A stretch of 64,000 nt of DNA, taken from positions 561 to 64,560 of the forward strand of contig MEGH01000005.1 in the NCBI GenBank assembly GCA_001725415.1, in the 5' to 3' direction. Positions 8,511 through 16,887 of the stretch are shown one piece after another. The notes beneath the pieces were generated by a model. It was given only the letters and a program-made list of their open reading frames with translations. It made no database searches and was not told where the DNA came from. The stretch is from Pseudonocardia sp. SCN 73-27 (lineage in GTDB: Bacteria; Actinomycetota; Actinomycetes; Mycobacteriales; Pseudonocardiaceae). The position numbers and the translations under genes are program-made. Position 1 is the first letter of the stretch. Each line of letters starts with the position of its first letter.

Positions 8511-9923
8511 GTGAGCATCGATTACAGCGAGAAGATCCCCAACAACGTCGACCTCGCCGGCGACCGCAAGCTGCAGCGCGCGCTGGAGTCGTGGCAGCCC
8601 AACTTCCTCAACTGGTGGAAGACCATGGGCCCGGCCGTCCCGACCCAGGACGTCTACCTGCGCACCGCCGTCGACGTCGGCAAGGAGGGGTGGGCGCAGT
8701 TCGGCCACGTCGCCATGGAGGAGTACCGGTGGGGCGTGTTCCTCGCCGAGCGCGGCGACGACCGGCGCATCGCCTTCGGCGAGCAGAAGGGCGAACCCGC
8801 CTGGCAGCAGGTCCCCGGTGAGTACCGCGCCGACCTGCAGCGGCTCATCGTCATCCAGGGCGACACCGAGCCCGCCTCGGTCGAGCAGCAGCGCCGCCTC
8901 GGCGAGACCGCGCCCTCGCTCTACGACCTGCGCAACCTCTTCCAGGTCAACGTCGAGGAGGGCCGCCACCTCTGGGCGATGGTCTACCTGCTGCACGCCT
9001 ACTTCGGCCGCAACGGCCGCGAGGAGGCCGAGGCGCTGCTGCAACGCAACTCCGGCGACCTCGACAGCCCCCGCATCCTCGGCGCCTTCAACGAGGAGAC
9101 CCCGGACTGGCTGTCGTTCTTCATGTTCACCTACTTCACCGACCGCGACGGGAAGTACCAGCTGGGGACGCTGAAGGAGTCGGCGTTCGACCCGCTCTCG
9201 CGCACCTGCGAGTTCATGCTCAAGGAAGAGGCGCACCACATGTTCGTCGGCACCACGGGTGTCGACCGCGTCGTGGGCCGCACCGCCGAGCTGATGCGCG
9301 AGCACGACAGCGACGACGTCGCCCCCCACGGCGGCATCCCGCTCGACGTGATCCAGCGCTACATCAACTTCCACTACTCGGTCTCGCTCGACCTGTTCGG
9401 CTCCGAGCGCTCCACCAACGCGGCCAACTACTTCACCGCGGGGCTCAAGGGTCGCTGGCAGGAGGAGCGTCGCCGCGACGACCACCTGCTGACCGAGGAC
9501 GCCGCGCACGTCGACGTCGTGCGTGACGGGGTGCTGGCCACCGACGAGGTGCCGGCGCTGCTCGCGCTCAACCACGACCTGCGCAACGAGTACGTCAAGG
9601 ACTGCCAGTCCGGGCTCAAGCGGTGGAACCGGGTGTTGGAGAAGGCGGGCGTCGACCGCACGCTGACGCTGCCGCACGTCGGGTTCAACCGCCACGTCGG
9701 CGTCTTCTCCGGGCACCACGTCACACCCGCCGGGGAGCTGGTCGGCGAGGACGCCTGGAACGCCAAGGTCGACCGCTGGCTGCCGTCGGAGGCCGACAAG
9801 ACCCACGTCCGCTCGCTGATGCGGCCCGTCTACGAGCCGGGCAAGATCGCCGGCTGGATCGCCCCGCCGTCCAACGGCATCAACGGCCAGCCCTTCGAGT
9901 ACGAGTACGTCCACCTGGCCTGA
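8511..9923 (+). CDS. boxB: BoxB, benzoyl-CoA 2,3-epoxidase diiron subunit
   Basis: Diiron oxygenase of 470 residues that epoxidises benzoyl-CoA, the committed step of aerobic benzoate degradation by the box route. Glu and His metal ligands are in place: E120, E150 and H153 (EGRH), D211, E240 and H243 (EAHH). These positions coincide with the ligands I recall for Azoarcus evansii BoxB. The N-terminal SIDYSEKIPNNVDL and ESWQPNFLNWW are typical of the family. GTG 8511 follows the boxC stop by 3 bp. The enzyme needs a reductase (BoxA) that is not encoded in this window, so electrons must come from elsewhere. A strong terminator hairpin starts 15 bp after the stop. Confidence 0.95.
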   Translation: MSIDYSEKIPNNVDLAGDRKLQRALESWQPNFLNWWKTMGPAVPTQDVYLRTAVDVGKEGWAQFGHVAMEEYRWGVFLAERGDDRRIAFGEQKGEPAWQQVPGEYRADLQRLIVIQGDTEPASVEQQRRLGETAPSLYDLRNLFQVNVEEGRHLWAMVYLLHAYFGRNGREEAEALLQRNSGDLDSPRILGAFNEETPDWLSFFMFTYFTDRDGKYQLGTLKESAFDPLSRTCEFMLKEEAHHMFVGTTGVDRVVGRTAELMREHDSDDVAPHGGIPLDVIQRYINFHYSVSLDLFGSERSTNAANYFTAGLKGRWQEERRRDDHLLTEDAAHVDVVRDGVLATDEVPALLALNHDLRNEYVKDCQSGLKRWNRVLEKAGVDRTLTLPHVGFNRHVGVFSGHHVTPAGELVGEDAWNAKVDRWLPSEADKTHVRSLMRPVYEPGKIAGWIAPPSNGINGQPFEYEYVHLA

Positions 9924-9937
9924 CCTCGGTGTGACCT

Positions 9938-9968
9938 GCAGCCCGGCCGCGCCCCGCGGCCGGGCTGC
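9938..9968 (+). terminator. Terminator after boxB
   Basis: Perfect 14-bp stem GCAGCCCGGCCGCG / CGCGGCCGGGCTGC with a 3-nt CCC loop, followed by CGTCTTTCC. It ends the box operon and separates it from the nitrilase gene. Confidence 0.85.
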
Positions 9969-10003
9969 CGTCTTTCCGGCCTCCTTCGTATGATCGAATG
10001 CAG

Positions 10004-10062
10004 ATCTGTTCAGATATGACGTCAGTCAGCTACAGTTCGTCCAGGATCCGACACAGCGGATC
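10004..10062 (+). promoter_or_regulatory. Candidate operator region of the nitrilase gene
   Basis: The 129 bp between terminator and nitrilase is AT-richer than its surroundings. It holds a dyad GATCCG-ACACAG-CGGATC (10045-10062) and, upstream, the half-repeats CAGATCTG and CAGATATG 10 bp apart (10-11 bp phase). This suggests a dimeric regulator; none is adjacent. Confidence 0.35.
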
Positions 10063-10097
10063 GGATAGTGAACGACACGACGGCGTGAGGAACAGAC

Positions 10098-11153
10098 ATG
10101 GCACGGAAGGTCAGAGTCGCCGCGGTCCAGCTCAACCCGGACCTCGACACCCCCACCGGAACGGTGGACCGCGTCATCACGGCGATCGCCGACGCGGCGG
10201 CGCAGGGCGCCGAGCTCGTCGTCTTCCCCGAGACGGTCGTCCCGTACTACCCGTACTTCTCGTTCGTCCAGCCGCCGATGATGAGCGGCGGCGAGCACAT
10301 GCGCCTCTACGAGAACGCGGTCGTCGTCCCCGGCCCGGTCACCGACGCCGTCTCCGCAGCGGCCCGCCGGCACGGGATCGTCGTGATGCTCGGCGTCAAC
10401 GAGCGCGACCACGGCTCGCTGTACTGCACCCAGCTGCTCTGGGACGCCGACGGCACGCTGGTCCTGCACCGCCGCAAGACCGTCCCGACCTTCCACGAGC
10501 GGATGATCTGGGGCCGCGGCGACGGCTCGGGCTTCACGGTCGTCGACACCGCCGTGGGCCGCGTCGGCGCGCTCGCGTGCTGGGAGAACTTCAACCCGCT
10601 CAACCGCTACGCCCTGCAGGCCCAGCACGAGGAGATCCACCTCGCGCACTTCCCGGGCTCGCTCGTCGGCCAGCTGTTCGCCGACCAGGTCGAGACCCTG
10701 ATCCGGCACCAGGCCGCCGAGGGCGCGTCCTTCGTCGTGTGCGCGACCGCGTGGCTCACCGAGGAGCAGATCGCCACGGTCTCTCCCGACGAGGGCCTGC
10801 GCCGCGGCCTGCGCGGCGGCTGCATGACCGCGATCATCTCGCCGGAGGGCCAGCACATCGTCCCGCCGATCACCGAGGGCGAAGGCATCCTGGTCGCCGA
10901 CCTCGACATGTCGCTGATCACCAAGCGCAAGCGCATGTTCGACTCGGTCGGGCACTACTCGCGCCCGGAGCTGGTGTCGCTGCTGCTCAACGACACCCCG
11001 ACCTCCCCGGTCCACCGCGCCTACCCGACCCCGAAGAACTCGGCCTACGAGGTCGAGCCCCTGGGCACCGACGACCCCTCCCTCTCGGCCCCCTCGGCCC
11101 CCTCCGCCCCCGAGTACAACGGGAACGGCAGCAAGCACACCGCCAACGCCTGA
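10098..11153 (+). CDS. Nitrilase (aliphatic/aromatic nitrilase branch of the carbon-nitrogen hydrolases)
   Basis: Hydrolyses a nitrile directly to a carboxylate and ammonia. The catalytic triad is intact: E45 (FPETVVP), K127 (RRKTVP) and C161 ([10 protein letters not shown]). The CWEN signature separates true nitrilases from amidases and cyanide-independent members. The protein has 351 residues; the last 35 are Ser/Pro/Ala-rich and probably disordered, a common nitrilase feature. ATG 10098 follows GAGGA by about 7 nt. It is separated from boxB by a terminator, so it is its own transcript. If it makes benzoate from benzonitrile it would feed the box operon; that substrate is inference. A second nitrile route (hydratase plus amidase) lies at 51-54 kb. 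Confidence 0.9.
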   Translation: MARKVRVAAVQLNPDLDTPTGTVDRVITAIADAAAQGAELVVFPETVVPYYPYFSFVQPPMMSGGEHMRLYENAVVVPGPVTDAVSAAARRHGIVVMLGVNERDHGSLYCTQLLWDADGTLVLHRRKTVPTFHERMIWGRGDGSGFTVVDTAVGRVGALACWENFNPLNRYALQAQHEEIHLAHFPGSLVGQLFADQVETLIRHQAAEGASFVVCATAWLTEEQIATVSPDEGLRRGLRGGCMTAIISPEGQHIVPPITEGEGILVADLDMSLITKRKRMFDSVGHYSRPELVSLLLNDTPTSPVHRAYPTPKNSAYEVEPLGTDDPSLSAPSAPSAPEYNGNGSKHTANA

Positions 11154-11160
11154 CCCAGTG

Positions 11161-11411
11161 AACGGGTGGTCCGGCGTTCGCGCGACTTGGGCGTCAGGGG
11201 TGGCGCCGATGTCCCGGTTCCGGTGATCACCCCGGGCCCGCGGCCAGGAGTTCGGGCGGACGCGAGCCTGACGCCCACCAGGTGGCGCCCCACCGGGGTG
11301 ATCGCCGATTGCGGACGTGGGCGTCAAGGGCGTCGATGCCCCGGCAACGGCGATCGCCGCAGGCCCGAGGCCGCCGAGGTACCGGCGTCGGACCGTGGTG
11401 ATCGCCGAACG
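11161..11411. repeat. Non-coding stretch with three degenerate copies of a ~40-bp unit
   Basis: No gene is supported between 11154 and 11458. GGGCGTCAGGGG (11190) leads to CCGATGTCCCGGTTCCGG and GATCACC; GGGCGTCAAGGG (11320) leads to CGATGCCCCGGCAACGG and GATCGCC. GGTGATCGCCGA with GCGG occurs at about 11298 and again at 11397. These look like decayed duplications or imperfect intergenic repeats. Confidence 0.4.
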
Positions 11412-11447
11412 CGGGACATGCGCGACGTCGCCGTCGCGCATGTCCCG
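11412..11447. terminator. Bidirectional terminator hairpin
   Basis: Perfect 16-bp stem CGGGACATGCGCGACG / CGTCGCGCATGTCCCG with a 4-nt TCGC loop. It lies between the convergent nitrilase (plus) and the membrane-protein gene (minus, stop at 11459) and can serve both. Confidence 0.8.
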
Positions 11448-11458
11448 ATCCCCGCCGG

Positions 11459-12130
11459 TCAGCGGAGCGGGCGAGCCCGGCGCAACGCTGCGGCGAGGAC
11501 GATGCAGCCGACGGCGACGAGCGCGCCGTGGGTGATGCGCAGCTCCATCGGGAACCAGAACTGCGGCAGGTAGAGGGCGAACCCGAGCGCGAAGACCGCC
11601 CCGGACCAGCGGGGCAGCATGCCCGACCGGGCCGCGGCGAGCGCCGCGACGATCGCGCCGACGGCGAGCAGGACCAGCCCTGCCCCGAAGACGGTCATCT
11701 GGATCGGCCCCATCCGGACCGCCTCGGTCAGTGCGAGCAGGGTGGCCGTGTCGGTGACGGTCGCGCCGAGGGCGTGCAGGGAGAAGGCCTCGGCTCCGTA
11801 GTACGGGAGGACGAGAGCGGCGCCCGCGCCCCACACCCCGAGCGCCCAGCCGGCGAGTTGGCGGCCCGGGGTGCCTGCGAGCCGGTCGCGCATACCGAGC
11901 AGACCGGCCGTGACCAGCACGAACCCGCCGACACCGGCGAGGTGCGCGATCGGCCAGGTCCAGCCGGCGAAGGCGGCGGCGGTCGTCGCGGGAACGGCGT
12001 CGCCGGCCGGTCGCAGCGCGGGGTAGACGAGGAAGAGGACCCCGGCGACGGCGAGCGCGGCGGGCGCCGCCCAGCCGCGGACGGAGGCCTGCGGGGCGAC
12101 GGGTGCGGGTGCGTGGACCTGAGTTGTCAT
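11459..12130 (-). CDS. Six-helix integral membrane protein, function unknown
   Basis: 223 residues with about six to seven hydrophobic segments (for example ALAVAGVLFLVYPAL, HLAGVGGFVLVTAGLLG, TVFGAGLVLLAVGAIVAAL) separated by short loops, and a short Pro/Ala-rich N-terminus. No catalytic motif is recognisable, and I do not know the family. ATG 12130 has AGGAG 6 nt upstream. It is transcribed away from the two-component genes, whose 3' end is 94 bp upstream, and may share no promoter with them. A dyad at 12195-12207 lies 64 bp before the start. Confidence 0.7.
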   Translation of the reverse strand: MTTQVHAPAPVAPQASVRGWAAPAALAVAGVLFLVYPALRPAGDAVPATTAAAFAGWTWPIAHLAGVGGFVLVTAGLLGMRDRLAGTPGRQLAGWALGVWGAGAALVLPYYGAEAFSLHALGATVTDTATLLALTEAVRMGPIQMTVFGAGLVLLAVGAIVAALAAARSGMLPRWSGAVFALGFALYLPQFWFPMELRITHGALVAVGCIVLAAALRRARPLR

Positions 12131-12194
12131 CGCTGCTCCTGAACGAGATCGGTGCTCTCGTCGATCAGACTGCACCTCGTCGTCGAGCCCGTCA

Positions 12195-12207
12195 AGAGCA
12201 CTGCTCT
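12195..12207 (-). promoter_or_regulatory. Candidate operator upstream of membrane-protein gene
   Basis: AGAGCA-C-TGCTCT is a perfect dyad with 6-bp arms, and a half-site GTGCTCTCG lies closer to the gene near 12152. The spacing suits a small repressor, but none is encoded beside it apart from the upstream NarL-type regulator. Confidence 0.3.
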
Positions 12208-12223
12208 CGAATGTGGTCGATGC

Positions 12224-12886
12224 TCAACCCGAGCCACCTCCGAGGCCTGCCCGTCGGGCCCGCTCCACCGCCTCGGCCCGCCCCCCGACCTGCAGCTTCG
12301 CGAACACCGCCGACGCGTGGTTCGTGACCGTCTTCGCCGCGAGCCCCAGCCGCGCGCCGATCGTCGCCGTCGGCAGACCTTCGGCCATGAGCGTCAGCAC
12401 CTCGCGCTCGCGGGGCGTGAGGTCCGGGAACGGGTCGGCTGCCGCTGCCCCGCCGCTCAGCTGCGCGAGCACCCGCCGCGCGACCGACGGCCCGAAGATG
12501 GCCTCGCCCGCCGCGACGGCGTGGATCGCCCGCACGATCTCCTCCTGCGACGCGCCCTTGAGCACGTAGCCGCCCGCGCCCGCACGCATCGCGGCGAAGA
12601 CGGAGTCGTCGTCGTCGAACATCGTGAGCATCAGGACGGCGACGTCGGGTGCGTCCCGCGCGATCCGGGCCGCGGCGCCGACCCCGTCGAGATCGGGCAT
12701 CTGGATGTCGAGCACCACGACGTCGGGGCGCCGCGTCACCGCGGCCCGCACGGCCTCGCGGCCGGTCGAGACGGTCTCGACGACGTCGATGCCCGGCACC
12801 GAGCCCAGCAGTGCGGCCAGACCGTCGCGGACGACGGGATGGTCGTCGGCGAGAACGACTCGCAACGGCGGCACCGGTTCAGACAT
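12224..12886 (-). CDS. NarL/FixJ-family response regulator
   Basis: DNA-binding output protein of a two-component system, 220 residues. The receiver domain has the acidic pair D14-D15 (LADDHP), phospho-acceptor D60 (VVVLDIQMP), T88 and K110 (GYVLKG). A LuxR-type helix-turn-helix follows at about 155-210 (LTPREREVLTLMAEG, then TVTNHASAVFAKLQV). The start ATG 12886 overlaps the kinase stop by 8 bp (12879-12886), so the two are translationally coupled. Target genes are unknown. The pair is probably one transcript with the kinase first. Confidence 0.92.
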   Translation of the reverse strand: MSEPVPPLRVVLADDHPVVRDGLAALLGSVPGIDVVETVSTGREAVRAAVTRRPDVVVLDIQMPDLDGVGAAARIARDAPDVAVLMLTMFDDDDSVFAAMRAGAGGYVLKGASQEEIVRAIHAVAAGEAIFGPSVARRVLAQLSGGAAAADPFPDLTPREREVLTLMAEGLPTATIGARLGLAAKTVTNHASAVFAKLQVGGRAEAVERARRAGLGGGSG

Positions 12887-14864
12887 GCGAGACCTCCAGC
12901 GGCAGTCGCGCCCAGACCCGGCCACCGCCGCCATCGGCCGGACCGGCCCGCCATTCGCCGCCGAGCTCGGCGGTGCGTTCGGCGATCGACGACAGCCCGA
13001 CGCCGGGGGTCCAGCTGTCGACGAGCGCGCCGTCGTCGGTGACGTCGACCTCCAGGTCGTCGCCGGCGGCGACCCGCAGCCGCACGGTCCCGGCCCCGGC
13101 GTGGCGGACGGCGTTGGTCATGGCCTCGACGGCGATGCGGTAGGCGGCGACCTCCACCGCGGCGGGCAGCGTCGGCAGCGGCTCCCCCACCTCGACGGTG
13201 ATGCGCGGCCCGCCGACGCCCAGCTGCTCGCCCTGCCGGCGCAGCGCCCCGGCCAGGCCCAGCTCGTCGAGCGCGGGCGGGCGCAAGGCGTGGACGAGCC
13301 GTCGGACGTCGGCGATCGCCTCGGTGGCGGTGGCGCGCAGGGCAGCGAGGAGCCGGGCCGCGTCGTCGGGCGCGGTGGTGAGCAGGTTGCCGGCGGCGTC
13401 GGCCTGGAAGGCGATGCCGGTGAGGGCGGGACCGAGGCCGTCGTGCAGGTCCCGGCGCAGCCTGCGGCGTTCCTCCTCCCGCGCGGCGACGATCTGGCTG
13501 CGGGAGCGCTGCACGGCGTCGGACAGCGCGGTGGCCCGTACCGCCACGGCGAGCGGCGCGGCCAGCAGCTCGAGGGCGGACCGGTCGGACCGGTCGAGGG
13601 TGCGCTGTCCGCTGCGGACCCCGACGACGAGCTCGCCGACGCGGTCGCCCCCGTAGGCCAGCGGGACGGTCTCGAGCAGCTCGGGCGGAGTGCCGGACGC
13701 GGCCTGCTCGGCACCGTCGACACGCAGCCCGGCGTAGGGCAGCCGCAGCGCCTCCCGGATCCCGGCGAGCACCCCGCCGGCGTCGGCGTCGGCGGACAGC
13801 CGTTGCCCGATCCGGGACACGACCCGGACCGGGTCGGCACGGTCGCCGTAGAGGGCCCGGTCGACGATCCCCTGCAGCCGCACGCGGACGGGGTTGAACC
13901 CGATGGCGACGAGCACCGTCGCGATCACCGACGAGCCGACCCCCTCGCTCAGGACCCGGCCTGCCAGCGCGACGACCCCCAGGTAGACCCCGACAGCGGC
14001 CGCCGTCAGCAGTGCGTAGAGGACGGTCCGGGAGAAGACGAGCCGGATGTCGAGGAGCTGGTGGCGCAGCACGGCGATCGTCATGGCCGCGGGGACGAGC
14101 GGGATGCAGAACAGGATCAGCACGATCGGGCCGTGGTCACGCGAGAGCGGCGCCCAGATCGCGATCCCGACGACGACCAGCAGCAACGCCCACAGGATCC
14201 ACAGCAGCTGCCGACGGTCGCGTTCGTCGCCACGTCGGTAACGCAGCACGAGGCTCGCGAGCGCCAGCAGGTAGACGGCGCCGTTGAGCACCTCGGCGAC
14301 CGCCCAGAGGGGCGTGAGCGTGTCGTAGGAGTCGATGACCAGCCACGGGTCGACGCGTCGTTCGCCGATCAGCCCGCCCGGCAGGGCACCGGAGTCGAGG
14401 GCGAACAACACCGCGACGACCGCGACGACCGCCGGCACCGGGCGCCACCGGGGGCCGGGCAGCCGGCCCGTCGGGAAGACGAGCAGCGCGAGCGGCAGGA
14501 ACAGCGAGATCGTCCAGGGCCACGCGTAGGCACCGACGGTACCGACCGTGCGCAGGAGCCAGTCCGGCCACCCCGCGGCGACGCCCGCGGCGAGCAGCGG
14601 TGCCGCGGCCGCGGTGGCGCCCTGGAACACGGCACCGCCGAGGAGCAGCCAGCCGAGCGCGTTGGCCGGACGGTTCACCGCGACGAGCCCGCCCGCCACC
14701 GCGAGGGACAGCGCGATCGCCGAGTTCGTGAGGACGAACGAGTCGCGCGCGGCGGCCAGGTCGAATCCGACGAGCGCGCTGCCGACGAGCCCGACCGCGA
14801 CCTCGGCGAGGGCGAGCGCGCACAGCGACAGCGCCGCCGCGGGTCGCTTCCAGGTCCCGGCCAC
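12879..14864 (-). CDS. Membrane-bound NarL-type sensor histidine kinase
   Basis: About 661 residues from GTG 14864. The N-terminal half has roughly eight to ten membrane helices (for example LFLPLALLVFPTGRLPG, LLWILWALLLVVVGIAIWA). A GAF-like region comes next (about 370-470), then the HisKA_3 phosphoacceptor RRDLHDGLGPAL with the conserved His. The HATPase_c domain shows AMTNAVRHAG (N-box) and GVGLSSIAERTAELGG (G-box). It should sense a membrane or envelope signal and phosphorylate the overlapping response regulator. The start is uncertain: no good ribosome site is visible, and the frame is open to 14984. The upstream region has a 13-bp tandem repeat. Confidence 0.88.
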   Translation of the reverse strand: MAGTWKRPAAALSLCALALAEVAVGLVGSALVGFDLAAARDSFVLTNSAIALSLAVAGGLVAVNRPANALGWLLLGGAVFQGATAAAAPLLAAGVAAGWPDWLLRTVGTVGAYAWPWTISLFLPLALLVFPTGRLPGPRWRPVPAVVAVVAVLFALDSGALPGGLIGERRVDPWLVIDSYDTLTPLWAVAEVLNGAVYLLALASLVLRYRRGDERDRRQLLWILWALLLVVVGIAIWAPLSRDHGPIVLILFCIPLVPAAMTIAVLRHQLLDIRLVFSRTVLYALLTAAAVGVYLGVVALAGRVLSEGVGSSVIATVLVAIGFNPVRVRLQGIVDRALYGDRADPVRVVSRIGQRLSADADAGGVLAGIREALRLPYAGLRVDGAEQAASGTPPELLETVPLAYGGDRVGELVVGVRSGQRTLDRSDRSALELLAAPLAVAVRATALSDAVQRSRSQIVAAREEERRRLRRDLHDGLGPALTGIAFQADAAGNLLTTAPDDAARLLAALRATATEAIADVRRLVHALRPPALDELGLAGALRRQGEQLGVGGPRITVEVGEPLPTLPAAVEVAAYRIAVEAMTNAVRHAGAGTVRLRVAAGDDLEVDVTDDGALVDSWTPGVGLSSIAERTAELGGEWRAGPADGGGGRVWARLPLEVSHV

Positions 14865-14894
14865 GCGCAGATGATGCCGGTCGGAGGGGGTCCA

Positions 14895-14920
14895 CGTCCC
14901 GGGTCGACGTCCCGGGTCGA
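14895..14920. repeat. 13-bp tandem repeat in divergent promoter region
   Basis: Two copies of CGTCCCGGGTCGA followed by CCCGGG. The whole segment is rich in the dyads CCCGGG and GTCGAC. It lies between the kinase start (minus) and the membrane gene at 15035 (plus), where a regulator could bind; it would be coding only if the kinase starts further upstream. Confidence 0.4.
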
Positions 14921-15034
14921 CCCGGGGGATCGCCCGGTCCGGCGGGCGTCGCGGCCCTGTCGCCCGGGACCCCGTGGGCCGCACGGTCGCAGCCGCCCGT
15001 CAGCCGAAGCGCGACCCGATCCCGAGGAGCTCCC

Positions 15035-15694
15035 GTGTCGACCACCCTGACCGTCCCCCGCGCCGTGCCCGACCGGACACGACGCCTGATCGCGACCGCG
15101 GCCGTGCCGCTCGCCGCCGCGGGCCCACTGGCCGTCGCCGTCCTGCGGGGCGTGCTTCCCTACTCGACGACCGACGACACCGCGACGATGCTCGCCCGTT
15201 CCGCCACGTCGCCCGGCGCAGCGTCCGCGGTCGTGTGGCTGGGCGCCGTCGCGATCCTGACGATGCCGCTCGGGGTGCTCGTCGCCGGACGGACCGCGAT
15301 CGGGAACCGGGCGACGCTCGGCCTGGTCGCGGCCGTCGTCGCCTGGCTGGGGTTCGGCTCGATCGCGGTGCTGACGGGTGTCGACCAGGTGCTGGCGGTG
15401 GCGCCGAACGGGTCCGTCGCGCTCGTCGACGCCATCGGCGCCCAGCCGGCCGTCGCGGCCGCGACGGCCCTGTTCGTCGTCGGGCACATCCTCGGCGGCG
15501 TCCTGCTCGGCATCGCGGTCTGGGGCGCGGTCCCGAAATGGGCGGCCGTCGCGCTGGCCGGGTCGCAACCGCTGCACCTGGTGGCCGCGGTCGTCCTCGG
15601 CAATCATCCGCTCGACGCGCTGGCCTGGGCGTTGACCGCGGTCGGGTTCGCCGCGGCGGCAGTCGCGTGGCGTCGCTCGGTGGTGACCCCGTGA
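15035..15694 (+). CDS. Predicted membrane protein, function unknown
   Basis: 219 residues with about six membrane segments (for example TAAVPLAAAGPLAVAVLRGV, LVAAVVAWLGFGSIAVLTGV, ALAWALTAVGFAAAAVAW). GTG 15035 follows GAGGAG by 5 nt. It overlaps the next small membrane gene by 4 bp (GTGA), so they form a translationally coupled pair, divergent from the two-component genes. No family motif is recognised. The coupling and location suggest an envelope role, possibly under the neighbouring two-component system; that is inference only. Confidence 0.72.
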   Translation: MSTTLTVPRAVPDRTRRLIATAAVPLAAAGPLAVAVLRGVLPYSTTDDTATMLARSATSPGAASAVVWLGAVAILTMPLGVLVAGRTAIGNRATLGLVAAVVAWLGFGSIAVLTGVDQVLAVAPNGSVALVDAIGAQPAVAAATALFVVGHILGGVLLGIAVWGAVPKWAAVALAGSQPLHLVAAVVLGNHPLDALAWALTAVGFAAAAVAWRRSVVTP

Positions 15695-16086
15695 ACCGCC
15701 CCGTGAACCGTCGCGTGAACCGTCGCGTGAGCCGCGCCGGGCTGGTCGTCCTCGGGCTGCTGTCGGTCGTCGACGTGGCCGGCCTCGCGACGACCGACGG
15801 CGAGCACCCGCCCTGGTCCGTCGCGATCCTCGGCGCGGTGCTGGGGGTGGCGAGCCTCGCGCTGCTGGTGCCGGCGTGGCGTGGCGGGCGGGGCGCAACC
15901 GTCGCCCTGGTGGTGCTGCGGGTCGTCTCCGCCGCCACCGCGGTCCCCGCCTTCGTCCTGCCCGACGTCCCCGCGCCCGCGCTCGTCCTGGCCGCAGTGG
16001 TCGTGGTGGCGACGGTCGTCGGGTCCCTCCTGGTGATGCCGCAGCTGAGGAGACCCGCCGCCACCGGGGTGGCCGGGCGGCGGTGA
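15691..16086 (+). CDS. Small predicted membrane protein
   Basis: 131 residues with about four membrane segments (GLVVLGLLSVVDVAGLA, VAILGAVLGVASLALLV, ALVVLRVVSAATAV, ALVLAAVVVVATVVGSLLV). GTG 15691 overlaps the previous stop (GTGA). The N-terminus is a peptide repeat, NRPVNRRVNRRVSR, encoded by tandem copies of GTGAACCGTCGC, so several in-frame GTG codons could act as starts. The function is unknown. Confidence 0.65.
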   Translation: MNRPVNRRVNRRVSRAGLVVLGLLSVVDVAGLATTDGEHPPWSVAILGAVLGVASLALLVPAWRGGRGATVALVVLRVVSAATAVPAFVLPDVPAPALVLAAVVVVATVVGSLLVMPQLRRPAATGVAGRR

Positions 16087-16142
16087 CGCCGGGCGGTCCG
16101 CGGCGAGGGCTGTCACGAGTCGGCCCCGACAGTTAGGGTCTG

Positions 16143-16166
16143 CTAGTCGTCAGAAGCATCACGCCG
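16143..16166 (+). promoter_or_regulatory. Operator site A of the proposed TrmB regulon
   Basis: CTAGTCGTCAGAAGCATCAC followed by GCCG lies 14 bp before the ThuA-like gene. It matches site E at 29859 in TCGTYAGAAGYATCACGCCG. A possible promoter TGTCAC-N17-TAGGGT lies just upstream (16111-16139). Confidence 0.6.
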
Positions 16167-16179
16167 CTGGAGGTGGGTC

Positions 16180-16881
16180 GTGCGCGCCGTCGTTCTGTCC
16201 GGAGGGCTCACCCACGACTTCCCCGCCACCACGGCAGCCCTGACCGAGCTGCTCGAGAAGGCAGGGCTGGAGGTCGAGGTGCACACCGGGACCGAGGGCG
16301 TCGACTCCGCGCTGACGGCACTGCCCGGGGCGGCCCTGTTCGTCGTCAACGCGTTGCGCTGGTCGATGACCGGCGAGCAGACGCCGGAGCGCTACCGCGA
16401 CAAGGCCGCCGAGGAGGGCGCGAGCCCGTCGCCGAAGGCGCGCGAGGCCCTTGCCACGCACCTCGCGGCGGGCGGCGGCGTAATCGGCATGCACACCGCC
16501 GGCATCTGTTTCGACGACTGGCCCGGCTGGGGCGACACCCTCGGCGGAGCGTGGGTGTGGGGGTCGTCGTCGCACCCGCCGCTCGGCCCGGACGTGTCCG
16601 TCGCGGTCACCGGCGTGCACCCGATCGTCGACGGGCTCGACGACTTCTCGATCGTCGACGAGGTCTACTCCGACCTCGACATGCGCCCCGGCATCGAACC
16701 GCTCCTCGCCGCCCGACGTCCGGGCGAGGACACCGGCCCGGCGCAGCCGCTGCTGTGGGCGCGCGAGCACGGGGGCGGCCGGGTCGTCTACGACGCGCTG
16801 GGCCACCACGTCCCGTCGTACGAGGTGTCCGAGCACCGCGAGATGGTGCGCCGGGCGATCGGGTGGACCATCCGTGGCTGA
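16180..16881 (+). CDS. ThuA-like domain protein
   Basis: 233 residues with the ThuA fold, a class-I glutamine amidotransferase-like domain often found beside carbohydrate or catabolic genes. Segments seen: VLSGGLTHDFPATT at the N-terminus, GGGVIGMHTAGICFDDWPGW with the usual G-x-H turn, and HHVPSYEVSEHREMVRRAIGW at the end. No classical amidotransferase Cys is evident, and the enzymatic role of the family is not settled. GTG 16180 follows GGAGGTGG closely. It is followed after 6 bp by the MFS transporter, so the two form an operon behind operator site A. It probably acts on a transported compound; this is inferred from neighbours. Confidence 0.75.
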   Translation: MRAVVLSGGLTHDFPATTAALTELLEKAGLEVEVHTGTEGVDSALTALPGAALFVVNALRWSMTGEQTPERYRDKAAEEGASPSPKAREALATHLAAGGGVIGMHTAGICFDDWPGWGDTLGGAWVWGSSSHPPLGPDVSVAVTGVHPIVDGLDDFSIVDEVYSDLDMRPGIEPLLAARRPGEDTGPAQPLLWAREHGGGRVVYDALGHHVPSYEVSEHREMVRRAIGWTIRG

Positions 16882-16887
16882 CCGGTC

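Noticed and set aside
12624-15050. Very long open frame (808 codons) on the plus strand opposite the histidine kinase
   Set aside because: Its composition is repetitive Arg/Asp/Gly/Pro, the kinase on the other strand has clear domains, and long antisense frames are expected at this GC content.
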